From Amoeboaphelidium protococcarum (Eukaryota > Aphelidiomycota > Aphelidea): a stretch of 64,000 nucleotides of DNA. Below the pieces are notes generated by a model. It did not search any database. It saw only the letters and a list, made by a program, of their open reading frames with translations, and had not been told where the DNA came from. Position numbers and translations under genes: made by a program. This document shows, one piece after another, positions 10,973 to 22,802 of the stretch (positions within the stretch are counted from its first letter, which is position 1; the number at the start of each line of letters is the position of its first letter). The stretch spans positions 2,767,868 through 2,831,867 of the forward strand of contig JALECJ010000256.1 of NCBI GenBank assembly GCA_023515745.1. Reading direction: 5' to 3'.

Positions 10973-12568
10973 TCACCAACCAGTTGAGGATTGGTTAATA
11001 TCAACGTTGCCACTATTGTTAGTAGTATTTTTATCAGACGAAGACCACAAGTTTGAGTATTTCTAAGCATCAGCTCTGTGTCTCTCCACCACTTTCCTCT
11101 TAACCACCTCATACTATTAAACTAGCAGCGGGTCTTTAGTTTAACCATCAGTGTATAGAGCTAGAGCCTCTTCAAGATCAGCAAGAGCCAAATCGATGTA
11201 ATTGGCATCAAAATCGTTATCCACCTACTTCTAGCCTTTATAAGTCTCATCTTCAACTGAAGACACGAATGCCATAGCGCGACGATACAATAACTTGATC
11301 TTGTCTTCAGTATTGAATAACCAAGACTGAGGACCATCCAGGAGCATGTCAACATCGTTGATGACCTGGTGATACTTGTAATTCTTTTACATACACAAAA
11401 TTCGATTCAAGAAACACGATACTCTCAATCTGTTTACTGCACTTGTCCATTCATCGTATTCTTGCTTCATATTCTGAGCATCTACTTGTTATGAACCATC
11501 TCGTACCTATTCGTCCAAGTGGAATTCTGCATACCGCATAGCCTTCTCATAAATATTCTGTGCAAATCTATAATGTCCAATCTTGACCTTTTCATTTCCA
11601 AGACTTTTCAACTCATTAGCAATGCGGAGACATTACTACTTGTCCGGTACAGATGGATAAGAATCTTCAGGGAAGTAGGCATACGGTTCCTGTCCATTCT
11701 TGAATAGCCAGTCATCACTCTGACCAGGGGATAGAACGCCACTATCAGATATCTCCACTTCACTGAAGGGCACACCATTCTTACTCTCAATCGGGAGTTT
11801 AGAAAGAGCTATCAGAGTGTGGTGACCTTTAAGAACGCGTCCAAAAATTTTGGGCTTCTAGAATAACTGATCTTCATTAGGCAATACCGGTATCCCACTG
11901 GCAGTTGTAATTAATACTTAGGATGTTATGCGATGCGAGTCACGCAACTGCTTCTCTTAGTCCGCCGGTGAAAGTTCTGCATCAGCTTCTCCAGCCTCTC
12001 TGGCACGTTGAAGAGCTTTTATCTCCTTCTTACTCATCTGCTTCTCTTGTGGCGGTTATAATGGACAGGCAGCAAGCAGGAACTCGCCGCTCTACCACAT
12101 CTGTTCTTAATCTGCACACACTTCCAACACATCATCATCCGCATAGAATCCTCCATCCATCAGCGAAACTTTCCCCTTCTTCTTGGCAACGTCGCCCATT
12201 ATGACCATCTTCTCAGGATCGATATAATGCAACGGTGCTCCTTTGTAATGGAGATTAACATCTTTACCATCAGCGGTTTAAGTTTTCTTTTAATCTACTT
12301 TATGCTCTTCTTTATCATCGCCTAAAGATTAATACTATTCTACTTATTAATCAACCATATAGTCACGTCCTAAGCATAATGACTTGAATACTTGACACGT
12401 CTTGGACATCATGTCCTCATACAGTTCAAAGACTACACGTCCCTCGCGCCGTCCATCCACCTGAATATCAATGAACGCTCTACTTCTCCCATTCTTAACT
12501 TCCTTGCCAAATGGATCTAAATCTAATGGATGACTATTTAGAATAATGTTATTATTACAGGAACTCAT
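10973..12568 (-). CDS. Cyp40-like cyclophilin/TPR protein, divergent
   Basis: 531 residues from ATG at 12568 to TGA at 10973. The N-terminus shows a cyclophilin first strand (FIDIQVDGRREGRVVFELYED, split here: FIDIQVDG then GRVVFELYED) and later FGRVLKGHH, matching the VFGRV.G strand. The segment normally carrying the catalytic Arg and the FMIQGGD loop is replaced by a long charged insertion, so isomerase activity is doubtful. The C-terminal third has TPR-like helices (LGNEKVKIGHYRFAQNIYEKA, split after residue 20) and a final helix as in Cyp40/Cpr6, which bind the C-terminus of Hsp90. Architecture fits Cyp40; the degenerate catalytic region is the odd point. Confidence 0.75.
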
Positions 12569-12751
12569 ATTGTCTCCTATATAACTCCCTCCACTTTATT
12601 CAATGGTCTCACACACTTGCTTCTACAGCGAAAGAAGCGCGTCGATTGTTGAGAACAACGATCACTCGAGATCAAAAGAGCGAACGAACTAACTCGAAGC
12701 GACCACTTTGAATATCATTCATGTCAAATTACATGTCAAATAAAAGGTACT

Positions 12752-13258
12752 ATGGAAGAGATAAGTATACGCAATAATAACAAAAAAGCTGATGGGATAT
12801 AACCAGATTATTATAAAGTCTTGAATTGTGTGAGATCAAGTTCTTTAGAGTAGATAAAGGCAGAGTACAAGCATTTGGCTTTGAAATACCACCCAGATAA
12901 GAACACCAACGATGAAAGTTAAGAATTTAGTCTTATTCAAGAAGCTTATGTCACCCTGAGCGATAATAAATCTAGACTGGTGTATGATAGATATTTGGAT
13001 TCAGATTTACTCATACCGTACTCCCTTTGGAAGGAACGGATATAGAACCATGTAAGATTCACTTAGTTATTATACCTGATAAGTATCATATTTAAGTTGT
13101 ATGCTTTTCCTATATTATATAGTCTAAGTAGCCAACTCATTGGAAAACTGATCGCTCTGAAACAGTTTTAAAAATTGATCAAAACTCTGATCATACAGAG
13201 CATAGTAGTTCACTATAGACTAGAGCTGGTTAAAATTAATCTACACCGGCAGACTTGA
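12752..13258 (+). CDS. Small J-domain protein (DNAJC12-like)
   Basis: 168 residues ending at TGA. A J-domain occupies residues about 17-85, with PDYYKVLN, the HPDKN motif (about residue 45) and IQEAYVTLSD. J-domains stimulate Hsp70 ATPase. After it comes YDRYLDSDLL.PYSLWKERI, reminiscent of the conserved tail segment of DNAJC12/JDP proteins, and two hydrophobic stretches (LLYLISIIFKLYAF and a second near LYSLSSQLIGKLIAL) that may anchor it in a membrane. There is no G/F or zinc-finger region. The general class is certain, the subtype tentative. Confidence 0.82.
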
Positions 13259-13509
13259 TTACAAAGTTTCGTAATTATGATATTTGAGTGTTCCATATAC
13301 ATGTTAATGCACGTGTTTACTCGATAGAATTGATTAAGGTTCTTAGACTTTGATGGGTGACTCATACTCGTTCTGGTCATGTCGCTCCTCGTTAGTCAAA
13401 CTTCATCCCTGAATCTTCATAAAGACGCGCAGATTCACAACCTTCTCCCTCTTTTAATTATCGCAATTTTCGTTTGATCAAATTATAGTTACAGCATTTT
13501 AAGTGTATA

Positions 13510-15780
13510 ATGACAAGCATGAGATTGAGAGGATCATCTACTGCTAGCTCACGTAAAGCGAGTAGTCGTCGCTCTAAATCTTCTCTGAGAGATGGGGACA
13601 TGTATAGTGGCGATGAGTCGTCGTCGTCGTCTCAAGATCTACTACTTTCTACATTGAATGACAGCTATGACGAATCGTGTAATAAATCTGGAATAGTGGA
13701 GTTGAGTAAGAATATTGTGCAGCGCAGAAGATTTGCGTTCCTGGTCGGTCTTGTCACAGGTGTAATGATCCTCCTGTATGGCGCATCTCACAATGATACC
13801 ACCTTATCACTAATGCGATAGCATATGCCGTACGCGTTTAGAGGAGCAGAATTTTTCGATAGACTGTCGTAGTTGGTGAAAGAATCTCAGTTTATGGATG
13901 AGAATGGCGAATCTTTTGGTCTGAGTAATTGGACGTCCTTGGTGTTGGAGCGCCTGAGACTTGAATCTCTCAGCTTTCAAAGCAATGGAAACGACACTGA
14001 TTCATCAGCACCTGGTAGATTGCTGGCGGAGCGCGGATTAAAGGCTCACTATCCAGTGTTTATCATCCCGGGCATCGTATCTACTAATCTAGAGTCATGG
14101 TCTCGCGGTGGATGCAGCGAGGTGTATTTTCGTCGCAAGATATGGGGAGACATATCGCTGATGACCAATCTATTACTCGATAAGGAATGCTATCTGAACA
14201 ACTTGCTTCTTCATCCGGTAACTGGCCTTGATCCTGATAATGCCAAAGTGCGCGCTGTGCAAGGCATTGATGCCGCCGACTACTTTGTTCATGGCTACTT
14301 TGTATGGTCTCGGATGATCGAGAACTTGGCGTACATTGGTTATGATAGTAACAATCTGCATGTGGCAGCGTACGATTGGCGATTATCATTTCCTAATCTG
14401 GAGAAGCGTGATGCATACTTTAGTAAAATGAAGTTGAACATTGAGCTGTCATTGAAGACCACAGGGCGGAAAGCGGTGTTGATATCACACAGCATGGGCG
14501 GTTTGGTTGCTCATTATTTTCTGAAATGGGTCGAGAGCAGACATGGTGGCAAAGGGAAGCTCTGGGTGGATAAGCATATTCACGCCCATGTCTCTATTGC
14601 CACTCCGTACTTGGGTGTGCCAAAGTCTGTCTCTACCGTTCTATCCGGGGAGATGCGAGATACTGCACAACTCGGATGGTTGATGTCGTCTCTGTTAGAG
14701 CGGTTCTTCACCAAGAAAGAGAGATCGGCGATATTTAGAGTTTGGAGTGGCGGTAGCTCTATGCTTCCTAAGGGTGGGAATGCTGTATGGGGTAATCTCA
14801 CTTGGTCTGCTGAGGATACTGAAGAAATGCAGAGGAATGACTAGAGTTATGGAGCGTTTATGAAGTTTCAGGATAATGAAGATCTTAGATTGGCTTTCAA
14901 AGAGTATGGTTTGGGGGAGTTGAGAAACTTCACAATGGATGACACACTCAACTTATTGTTCAAGCACGCTGGACCATTCTATAGAAACAGAATGTCTGCT
15001 GATTACTCTCAGGGAATTGCACTCAGTAATTTGGAATCTGAGGAGTATGATCAAGAGAAGTATTTCAGTAATCCGTTGGAAAGCTCTCTTCCTAAGGCGC
15101 CTAACATGACAATTTATGACTTTCATGGATACGGAAATGTGGTCGAGAGATCTTACCACTACACATTGACTGAAGACAATTCATAGGCAATTGAAATTTT
15201 GTAAAAGTTCATCAGTCAAGATGGAAAATCCTAAACATAGAAAAATTAGAAGCTTACATCCAAAGATGAAGATAGAATTAGAAAAGACCAAGAGCAATAG
15301 AGAATTATTATGAGCGACTATGGCTCAAATAAAAGTGTACCAACTGAGGCTCAATAGAAGGTACCCAAAGATTTTTATCTAGATGTTAATGCCAACTCTG
15401 AAGATGGATTTGTGAAGAATGGAGTCAGTTGTACTGAAGGTGACGGAACGGTCACGTTGCTATCTCTCGCCTTCATGTCTGTGAATGGTTGGCGTCATGA
15501 CACTAGATAAAAGTACGGTAAAGTATTCAATCCCCATAAAGTCAAAGTTCTGACACGAGAATATGTTCATGACCCAGTCTCAGTTGTCAAGGATATAAGA
15601 GGTGGGCCAAAGACTAGTGAACACGTTGATATTCTTGGTAATCACGAGATGACTACAGATATCTTGAAGATTTGTGCAGCAATGGAAGATGAAGTCACTG
15701 AGAGAATTGAGTCTGATATCAGAGAAGTGGCTGACCGCGTAGAACTCTAGGAATTCAAGGATGCGTACTTTCAAAAATGA
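13510..15780 (+). CDS. LRO1: Phospholipid:diacylglycerol acyltransferase
   Basis: 756 residues, one exon. It transfers an acyl chain from phospholipid to diacylglycerol to make triacylglycerol in the ER. A Ser-rich cytosolic N-terminus is followed by one membrane segment (about residues 77-97, FAFLVGLVTGVMILLYGA). The lumenal LCAT-type fold starts with YPVFIIPGIVSTNLESW. The nucleophile lies in ISHSMGG (about residue 327), the acid in GDGTVTLL (about 645) and the His in a segment with EHVDILGNHEMTTD (about 704-713). It is somewhat longer than yeast Lro1 (661), mainly by Gln/Lys-rich insertions around 15190-15380. Confidence 0.93.
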
Positions 15781-16029
15781 TTTACTCTGCATACATTTTG
15801 AAATAAATATTATTAATAGCATACTCTTTAGTGCACAATGCTGTACTCTATGTGTTGTTATATTTTGAAGTTACTTGTTACAGCATGTAGTCATCGCTTT
15901 CGAATGACAATTGTAATCACAGTGACCACCCCTTACTTGGCAGAACCTTCCAGATCTGCAATTTTAATCCCATCACATCTGTTATCAATTTTACCGAAAC
16001 CAATCCTTCTGTGCAGAGAATTTATCAAG

Positions 16030-16641
16030 ATGCCTGTAGTGCTTGATTATTATGGAATTCTGGGTGTCTCTGAGAGGGCGAGTAATAGCGTAATTAAAGA
16101 TGCCTATAGAAAACTTGCGCTTAAGCATCATCCTGACAAGAATCCCAATGACAATCGAGCTAATCTCAAGTTTCAGTATGTCAACGATGCATATGCTATA
16201 CTGAGTGATCCTTCGTAGAGAAGAAGACATGATCAAGAAAGAAGGCAATCTGGCGCAACTTTGTTCAACCCAATGTCATCAGAGTCGAAATCGCGATCTC
16301 AATATCACCAGCAGGAGGAAGATGAGTATGAGCCTCAAGTGGATGCGGATAATTTGTTTGGCAGTGAATTCGAAGATATGTTACGCAATGAGATGAGAAA
16401 TGGGAGTGGGAATGGATTTATGTGGTCATTAATAGGAGCATTGTGTGGTCTAGGCTTGGGATTCATCATCTTTAACATTCCAGGCGCGCTCGTCGGTCTG
16501 GCTATCGGGCGATATCTTGGTGGGCTTAGAGATACACACGGTCGCAGTGTATTGGAAGTTTTTCAAACTCTGCCACAGAGTGAACGCAGCAAGATTCTGG
16601 CCACGTTGGCAAGGAAGCTCTTTAACGGTGTGATGAAATGA
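16030..16641 (+). CDS. Membrane J-protein, tandem copy 1
   Basis: 203 residues. It has an N-terminal J-domain starting at the very first residues ([32 protein letters not shown]), then a charged linker, then a Gly-rich hydrophobic segment (about residues 133-165, [21 protein letters not shown] split around LGFIIFN) and a helix ending in KLFNGVMK. I chose Met 16030 because the neighbour copy starts at the same point; an in-frame ATG at 15838 would add a hydrophobic leader. The J-domain works with Hsp70, and the C-terminal hairpin suggests membrane association. The exact partner is unknown. Confidence 0.85.
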
Positions 16642-16796
16642 TTTCTATGTAGTATTAGTAATCTTAATTAATTATTTTCATTTCTGTCTTGAATCTTTGA
16701 TAAGACTTGAATCCCGACATTTAGACTTTCTAATCAGAACCGTTGATTATACATTATTACAGTAGAATCTTAACATTGAAAGCGGATTATATAAGT

Positions 16797-17390
16797 ATGG
16801 CAATCATACTGGATTACTATGGCATATTGGGAGTATCGTCGTCGGCTAGTTAGAAAGAAATAAAAGATGCTTACCGCAAGCTGGCATTAAAGCATCATCC
16901 GGATAAGAATACAAAAGATAAAGATGCTAATCGCAAGTTTCAATATGTTAATGAAGCTTATGCCATTTTGAGCGATCAATCACTGAAACAACGGCATGAT
17001 CAAGATCGCAGAACCTCTGGAGCAAAGTTGTACAATCCACTGTCAGATAAGTAATCTCAAGGATCTGAATATAATTATGAGCCAAAGGTGGATGCAAATA
17101 ATGTATTTGGAAGTGAATTCGAAGAGATGCTTCGTACTGAACTTGGATCCGGAGATGGGAAAGGTTACGTGTGGTCTGTAGTTGGCGCCGTGTCTGGCCT
17201 TGGACTGGGCTTCATTATCTTTAACGTTCCCGGAGCATTGGCGGGATTAGCGATTGGTAGATAACTTGGAAGTATCAGAGATTAGCACGGTCGCAGTGTT
17301 GTAGAGGTGTTTCAATCTTTGCCAGAGAGTGAGCGCGTCAAGATTCTGACAGCTCTCGCTCATAAGCTTTTTGATGGCGTTCTCAAGTGA
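16797..17390 (+). CDS. Membrane J-protein, tandem copy 2
   Basis: 197 residues, a close paralogue of the gene ending 155 bp upstream. Shared blocks: [68 protein letters not shown] and the tail with [17 protein letters not shown]. The linker and N-terminus have diverged. Several Gln positions are TAA/TAG here and vice versa. The pair is a tandem duplication in the same orientation. Confidence 0.86.
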
Positions 17391-17591
17391 ACAAAGACGA
17401 GATAGTTGATGGCTTTAATTCACCAATTTTATAGAAACATATATGATAAAACAATAAATCTTTAGAGTATTAGAGCTTCATAATATAATGTAAATCAGAA
17501 CTAATATCCATAATTTTGGACCAAAATAAATTAAAATATAGCTTTTTTCCTATTTCATTTCACCTTTTCAATCAATTATACAAGTGCAAGT

Positions 17592-19325
17592 ATGGATCAA
17601 ACTTTTACGGATGAGCAACTCGATTCAAATCTTACAATCCCTTTCACATTGAGTAAGGATAAAGAGGACGGTAAGCTACATTTATTGGTCAGACCGGATG
17701 CTAGAAGGCTTCGTCAAAGAGTTTTCAAGACTGGTGCTAAAAATGAGTTTAATAAGTGTGTGCTTACAGGTCCTTCAGGCGCTGGTAAATCTCTTTTGCT
17801 TTACCTCAGTGCATTGGATTGCATTAAGAGTCAGAAATGGCTAGTTTTATACATTGCTGACACTAAACGGTTTGATGGTGTTAGTGACGACATTTGTGCT
17901 CGAACTATATTAAGAATATTACTCAAATCTAATAAGAATGTCTTCTAAGCATTTGAAGCCGATTGCAAAAATCTTAAAAAGATCAGAGATTTGGCAGTTG
18001 AAGCGACTGATGGATCACACGACCCCAAGGCTGCTCTTAGATCAATTCATCAAGAGTTTTTTAGAATATGTGAGCTCCCTGTATTTGTTGGTATTGATCA
18101 ATGGAATTGTTTACAATCGACTTCTTTGTTTAAGCAGGACATGTTGAAGGGTCTCTTTGGACATTTTTCGAAGTTTACCTTCAGAAAAGGGTATGCCATG
18201 CTAGCGGTCTCCTCTTCGTTTAATGTTCAAAAGTCTGAAATGTTTGGGGATTTCGATGGTGGTAGGGGAACAATTCATGTTCCTCTGTATTCGAAGTCTG
18301 AATGGGATTTAATTGTCTCGGATTATCGCCAAAGGCAAGTATTTCCACCTTTAAGCGACACTGAATTGTTGGGATTGACTGGTCATGTACCAAGACTTTT
18401 GGCTACCGTCAAGCAAAGATTTATTGAAAATGAATTCAGCTGGACTGATCGTGATTATCTATACTTGAGGAAAGCTAATCGAGATTATTTTGCCCATCGC
18501 GTCAAGATTGTTATATCTAGAACCAATGAAAAGGACGTTCTAGAATTCTCCTGCCGCGTATGTATCAACAACTATCAATCATCTCATGTTCCGTCGACTT
18601 GGATTGATTCTGGTTTATTCGAAGAATTGAGTGATGGTTCTGCAGCCCCTATAGCTCCTGATGTTATCAATGCAATGTATGATATTGTAGCGACTAAATT
18701 GGACGTTATAATGCAAACGTTGGCGAAAACTGATGCAAAAGGATATGCTTTTCAGATGTTCATTCAAATGGGTCTGGAAAGAGAGAGATCCTTCCAGTTT
18801 CCTGTTGCCCGCTTGAGTTAAACAGTGGATGAAGTGGATCATTCAGAGCATATTGATATGCTTATTTCAGAAAGAATTGTGCAGCAAAGACCACAATTTG
18901 GATAAGATATTCCGAAATATCCGGACAATTCAATGATTATCTGCTATAGTCCAAATCACCCAGTAGCAGACGTAGTTGTATATTCTGGAGGGTTCATCAA
19001 TTTTATTTCTATATCTATTAGTTCGTACAATGTCCACCGTACTAAATTTGGCGATTTGTTTACTGCAAAGGTTGGAAGTACTAGTCATACACCATTATCC
19101 TACTATTGTTTGGCTGCTCCTCCCTCGTATAATGCAGGTCGAATAGCTGGTCTCACAAGAATTTCCGACAGTTTAACAAGGATCATTCGCTTCATCTTTA
19201 TCACCCTGGATACCACTAAACACAATCCAGCAACAATGATGTAATAAGGAGCGGAACACGTTTATCGTATAAATGGCGAAGCGCTGAGGAAATTTGGAGA
19301 TCCCAGTTCGTTCCTAACAAGTTGA
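17592..19325 (+). CDS. P-loop ATPase of Crinkler/RHS or DAP3-like type
   Basis: 577 residues, one exon, ending at TGA. Walker A is GPSGAGKS (about residues 59-66) and a Walker B-like strand is PVFVGIDQW (about 167), followed by a sensor-like strand YAMLAVSSSF and the segment VPLYSKSEWDLIVSDY typical of STAND-type ATPases. The first 350 residues resemble both mitochondrial DAP3/MRPS29 and the NTPase module of Crinkler and RHS proteins. The C-terminal 220 residues, with HPVADVVVYSGG then a beta-rich stretch, look like the restriction-endonuclease-type tail of Crinkler/RHS proteins, although the expected Glu/Gln-x-Lys is not evident. DAP3 is usually about 400 residues, so I favour the Crinkler/RHS side. 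Confidence 0.6.
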
Positions 19326-19545
19326 AATTATTCGCATTCAATAAAGATATTTTATTCCAAGAGGGAAATATTGTGATGGTTTACGTGTTCTATTGCCCAG
19401 AGGTTCCTACATCGTCTTCAAGTCTTTAAAATTCCTTGTGCTTGTCTATTCATCGAGATCATCTAAGTAGAGGCTTTACCAGCAAAATAGTTTTGAGAGA
19501 AGATTTTATTTTAATCTATTTTGGTTACAAATTATAACTAATACT

Positions 19546-21063
19546 TCATAGTTCCCATACTTTGATCACACAATCATTACCAGCACTGAGGAGTTTCGAA
19601 CCGCGGAGAGCGACAGTGTTTACGCGCGTCAAGTGTCCTTAAAGCTAGTGTCTTTAATGTGAACCGATAGATGTTGTAAAATTACTAATAACATCTACAG
19701 CACAGCCATCTCCAGCAGCCACAAGTCTTTGCGTGGCAGCACATACAGAAAAGTCCAAGAAGCCTTCTTTAGAATCAGAGCTATGAGTTGCAAGAGGATC
19801 CAGAGAATCTTAGCTGAGGCGACGTAAATCTTGAACCTTGATCGTCCCATCCAAAGATGAAGATATGAGTAAATGATCCAATTATTGAACTTTAGTCACT
19901 GGCATGGTGTGAGCACTAATATCAATTGATTAACGATGAGAAGAGTCTAAACATCTTACATCAAATATCCGAACATGACCATCATGACTACCGCACACCA
20001 AAGTACCGTCCGTATTGAACAAAATCGAATTCACACCTTGATACTAGAATGCCAAATCAGAATTATCAAAGGCCATAGCTTTCTTTGAGAGTAGTTATAA
20101 TCCTACGCCATCAGATAGTGCGGAATTGTTATTAATCTAATAATGAGAATCATACGGACTATACACAGTGTTATGCAGTATCGGGTCATGCTCAGACTGG
20201 AGATGAATTGAAGATTTGACAGAGCCAGACTCGAGATCATAAACTTTGATCAGATTATCTGCACCACCTGAAAGTAAAAGATTATTCTACCGGCACACAT
20301 CGACACATTGCACTGAACCCAGCTGTCTATCAAAGACGTGAATAAGATTATCCTACCGAAGTTTAAGAGACGTAGATTTACCACTTTAAAATACGGGTAG
20401 TCGCCACATCTTCAACAGACAATCATCTCCGCCACTAAAGAAAATGTCTCCGCTCATTTTAATACACCTGATGGAGGAATCATGAGCCTAAATTTTACGA
20501 ATACAATTAAATGAAGCCAAATCGTATACGCGCAGTTCACCATCTTCACCTCCGGATACCATTAAACCTTGAGAATCTTCAAAATCTAGTTGATTGATAG
20601 GCCGGCGATGTCCAGATAGAGTCTTTATACAAGTACTAGAATAGTAACTCTTTGTCGGGCCAAGATGATGGCGGTGCTAGCCGGAGGTGTGATCTACAGA
20701 CTCTAATGATGCATCCGCAGACGTGATACTTTACACAGATTACTCCTGAATAGCATTCATATCAATACTGCACTGAGACCCGTAATCTGCACGGTCAACC
20801 ACCTGGTGCAACTATTTCTATGCATCCAAAAGCTAAAATTACAACGTTGATATCTTGGAAGACAGAAATGCAATCTTATCCTTCAACAGCTCAGCCTTCA
20901 TTTCATCTTTACTGTAATGGGAGGCGTAAGAATCTTGATAGTCAAGTGATCCACCATCATTATCGTCCATCTCTACAGGCATATATTCAGGATACATGTG
21001 CTAGAATTCAGAATACAAAGTGTGCGATGAGATCGAGGCATTGTCGCCACTTTTAGAGTCCAT
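19546..21063 (-). CDS. WD40-repeat protein with N-terminal coiled coil
   Basis: 505 residues from ATG at 21063 to TGA at 19546. Residues 1-60 are acidic and unstructured, residues about 65-100 form a short coiled coil (LLKDKIAFLSSKISTLQFQL), and from about residue 145 at least six WD repeats follow: KTLSGHRRPINQLDF, RKIQAHDSSIRCIKM, HVFDRQLGSVQCVDV, VNSILFNTDGTLVCG, ISAHTMPVTKVQQLD and a last one ending CVIKVWEL. The first repeat and the coiled coil recall the fungal mitochondrial-fission adaptors Mdv1/Caf4, but the match is not specific enough to name it. Confidence 0.82.
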
Positions 21064-21119
21064 TATATCAGTTTAATTACGGTAATCCCGCGCACCACCT
21101 GTAGAAAGGAGTGTACTTT

Positions 21120-21308
21120 ATGAGCTATTCAAAGAATTACTCTTATCCCGGCGCATTTAAGAATACTCTTACAGGTTTGATTAATGTTACATTGGCATTG
21201 GCAGTACTACAAAAAACAATAGGAAAGGGATTTCTCTCTACTTCTTTCATAAACAAAACTAGTCACGCGCGCGTTCCGCGCGCTTTGAATTACAATGGCA
21301 AAATATGA
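21120..21308 (+). CDS. Possible small single-helix protein
   Basis: 62 residues from ATG at 21120 to TGA. The composition is protein-like (SYPGAFKNTLTGLINVTLAL, then a Lys/Arg-containing tail) with one potential membrane helix. It faintly recalls small mitochondrial ATP-synthase-associated subunits (FN.LTG..N..LA). The frame is also open upstream into the WD40 gene's 5' region, so an upstream exon is possible. A GC hairpin lies inside its 3' half. It could equally be chance. Confidence 0.28.
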   Translation: MSYSKNYSYPGAFKNTLTGLINVTLALAVLQKTIGKGFLSTSFINKTSHARVPRALNYNGKI

Positions 21309-21348
21309 TTTGAGAATGGTTGTTTTATAAGTATAGGAGTTTATTTCA

Positions 21349-21921
21349 TCAAGTAGTAAAAGTTCGTATTACATCTTGGTAGACTATGTTCTTTGGTGCA
21401 TCTTCATAACAGACCGTCACATCGTTAGAGGATCTAACTCTGGAGAATGCCACATAGAGTTATCCATGTGCAAATACCTATTGTTATAGGTAGATACCAC
21501 ACTTGGCTAAAGTCTAACCTTGAGCCTTATTAATAGTGGCTGCAAAGGCTAGCCGGACTGGGAATTGGTGACAGACAAACTCAACATTCTCAAATTCAGA
21601 CACAGTTATACCTATTTTTGGTATGCTTACTATGTCGTCCGTTCGAGACCCGTTGATTATTTAACATTTGATAGAATTTCTATTCAAAGTTAAAACTTTT
21701 AGCATAGTACCATTCACCAGCCCGGCATCTATGTTTAAGTTGCGTATCAACATAACTGATACGCCAACTTTCAACATTAATTTAGCCTGAGGAATCCCAG
21801 AGTAATCAAGAGCATTGAGCACTTCTGGATCAATATTCAGCGGATTATTGCCAATTATTGAATCTACAGCGTTATACTAATGTTTTGAAACAACTAAACC
21901 GTATTTCGCTATAGTGTACAT
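21349..21921 (-). pseudogene. PIF1/Helitron-type helicase, C-terminal fragment
   Basis: 190 codons of open frame from Met at 21921 to TGA at 21349; the frame is closed upstream at 21946. It carries only the last third of a PIF1-family helicase: LKVGVSVMLIRNLNIDAGLV (motif around IMLLRNL), LAFAATINKAQGQTL (motif V) and FAHGQLYVAFSRVRS (motif VI). The Walker A and B half is absent from the window. PIF1 helicases of this flavour are carried by Helitrons and other mobile DNA in fungi. I read it as a truncated remnant or a gene moved without its 5' part; expression is unknown. Confidence 0.8.
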
Positions 21922-22007
21922 TGTTAAATCATTCCAACATTATATTCATTTCAATTTCAATTCATTAATCACTATCAACCTTGAAGTGCCCAAATTTAAC
22001 AATGTCA

Positions 22008-22802
22008 TCATTTTTTACGTGAACGCTTAGACACGCGCGTAGTCTCGGTAGATGATTAGCCATCAACGGGAGCCTGATTCTCAACCTCAGGCTCATTAGT
22101 ATTGGCATTAACGACTGGAGCATCAGTGGATTAGCTGCTTGATTGGGCGCTACTATTATTGAATAACCAAGATGTAGAATCGTCGGATTATAATGAGCCA
22201 AGACGTTCAAAGTTACTCTCAGACGCAAGTTTACTTGTCAATACTAATCCTAATGAGCAGTAAGATAAAACAATAGTATCTTTGCCAAGTGATACTAATT
22301 ACCCACTAACATGTAGCGTACGGTCAGGCTTGATAATGTTTTTTTACAGCAGCGTTGAATAACGTCTTGGGTTGAACTAACAATCAAACTTAATGTCCAT
22401 GCCACCATAGAGAGAAGCTTTTAACACGACATTCCCTGCAGACACTGATACAATAGTTGATAGCGTTATAATAGAAGCCTTCGGAATGTAATCACCTGGC
22501 TAATATTTTGCGCGAGGATACATCTGCTGCGCCACCACCGTTAAAACACCATTGACACATTCCAATTCACCAATAACTTAGTATAGAATTCCTACCTCAG
22601 GTTTTACCAAACCTTGGCTCGAAATGTCTTCATAGTCAGATGACGGCCACACTGACACTTGTAAACTTGCATCAGAAGCGGTTTACGTAAATGTCTTGCA
22701 TTGCAGTATGAGCGGATAGCCTTGCGCGTACGCAGAATTCGACCTGCCTGTTTCAGTCTTTTGGATACTAATTACGCCTACGACACCTACAAATAAATTC
22801 AT
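22008..22802 (-). CDS. Hypothetical protein, OB-fold-like, beside the helicase
   Basis: 264 residues from ATG at 22802 to TGA, 86 bp upstream of the helicase fragment and on the same strand. No family is recognised with certainty. The first 190 residues alternate short beta strands (LYQVIGELECVNGVLTVVAQ, then LHVSGQLVSLGKDTIVLSYC), which is compatible with one or two OB folds as in single-strand DNA-binding proteins. The rest is Ser/Asn/Gln-rich and acidic and ends in the basic tail KRSRKK. A partner of the helicase in one element is a reasonable but untested reading. Confidence 0.5.

Noticed and set aside
17592-19325. Simple assignment as mitochondrial MRPS29/DAP3
   Set aside because: The protein is about 180 residues longer, has no evident presequence, and carries a C-terminal domain that DAP3 lacks. 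DAP3-like is kept only as an alternative.
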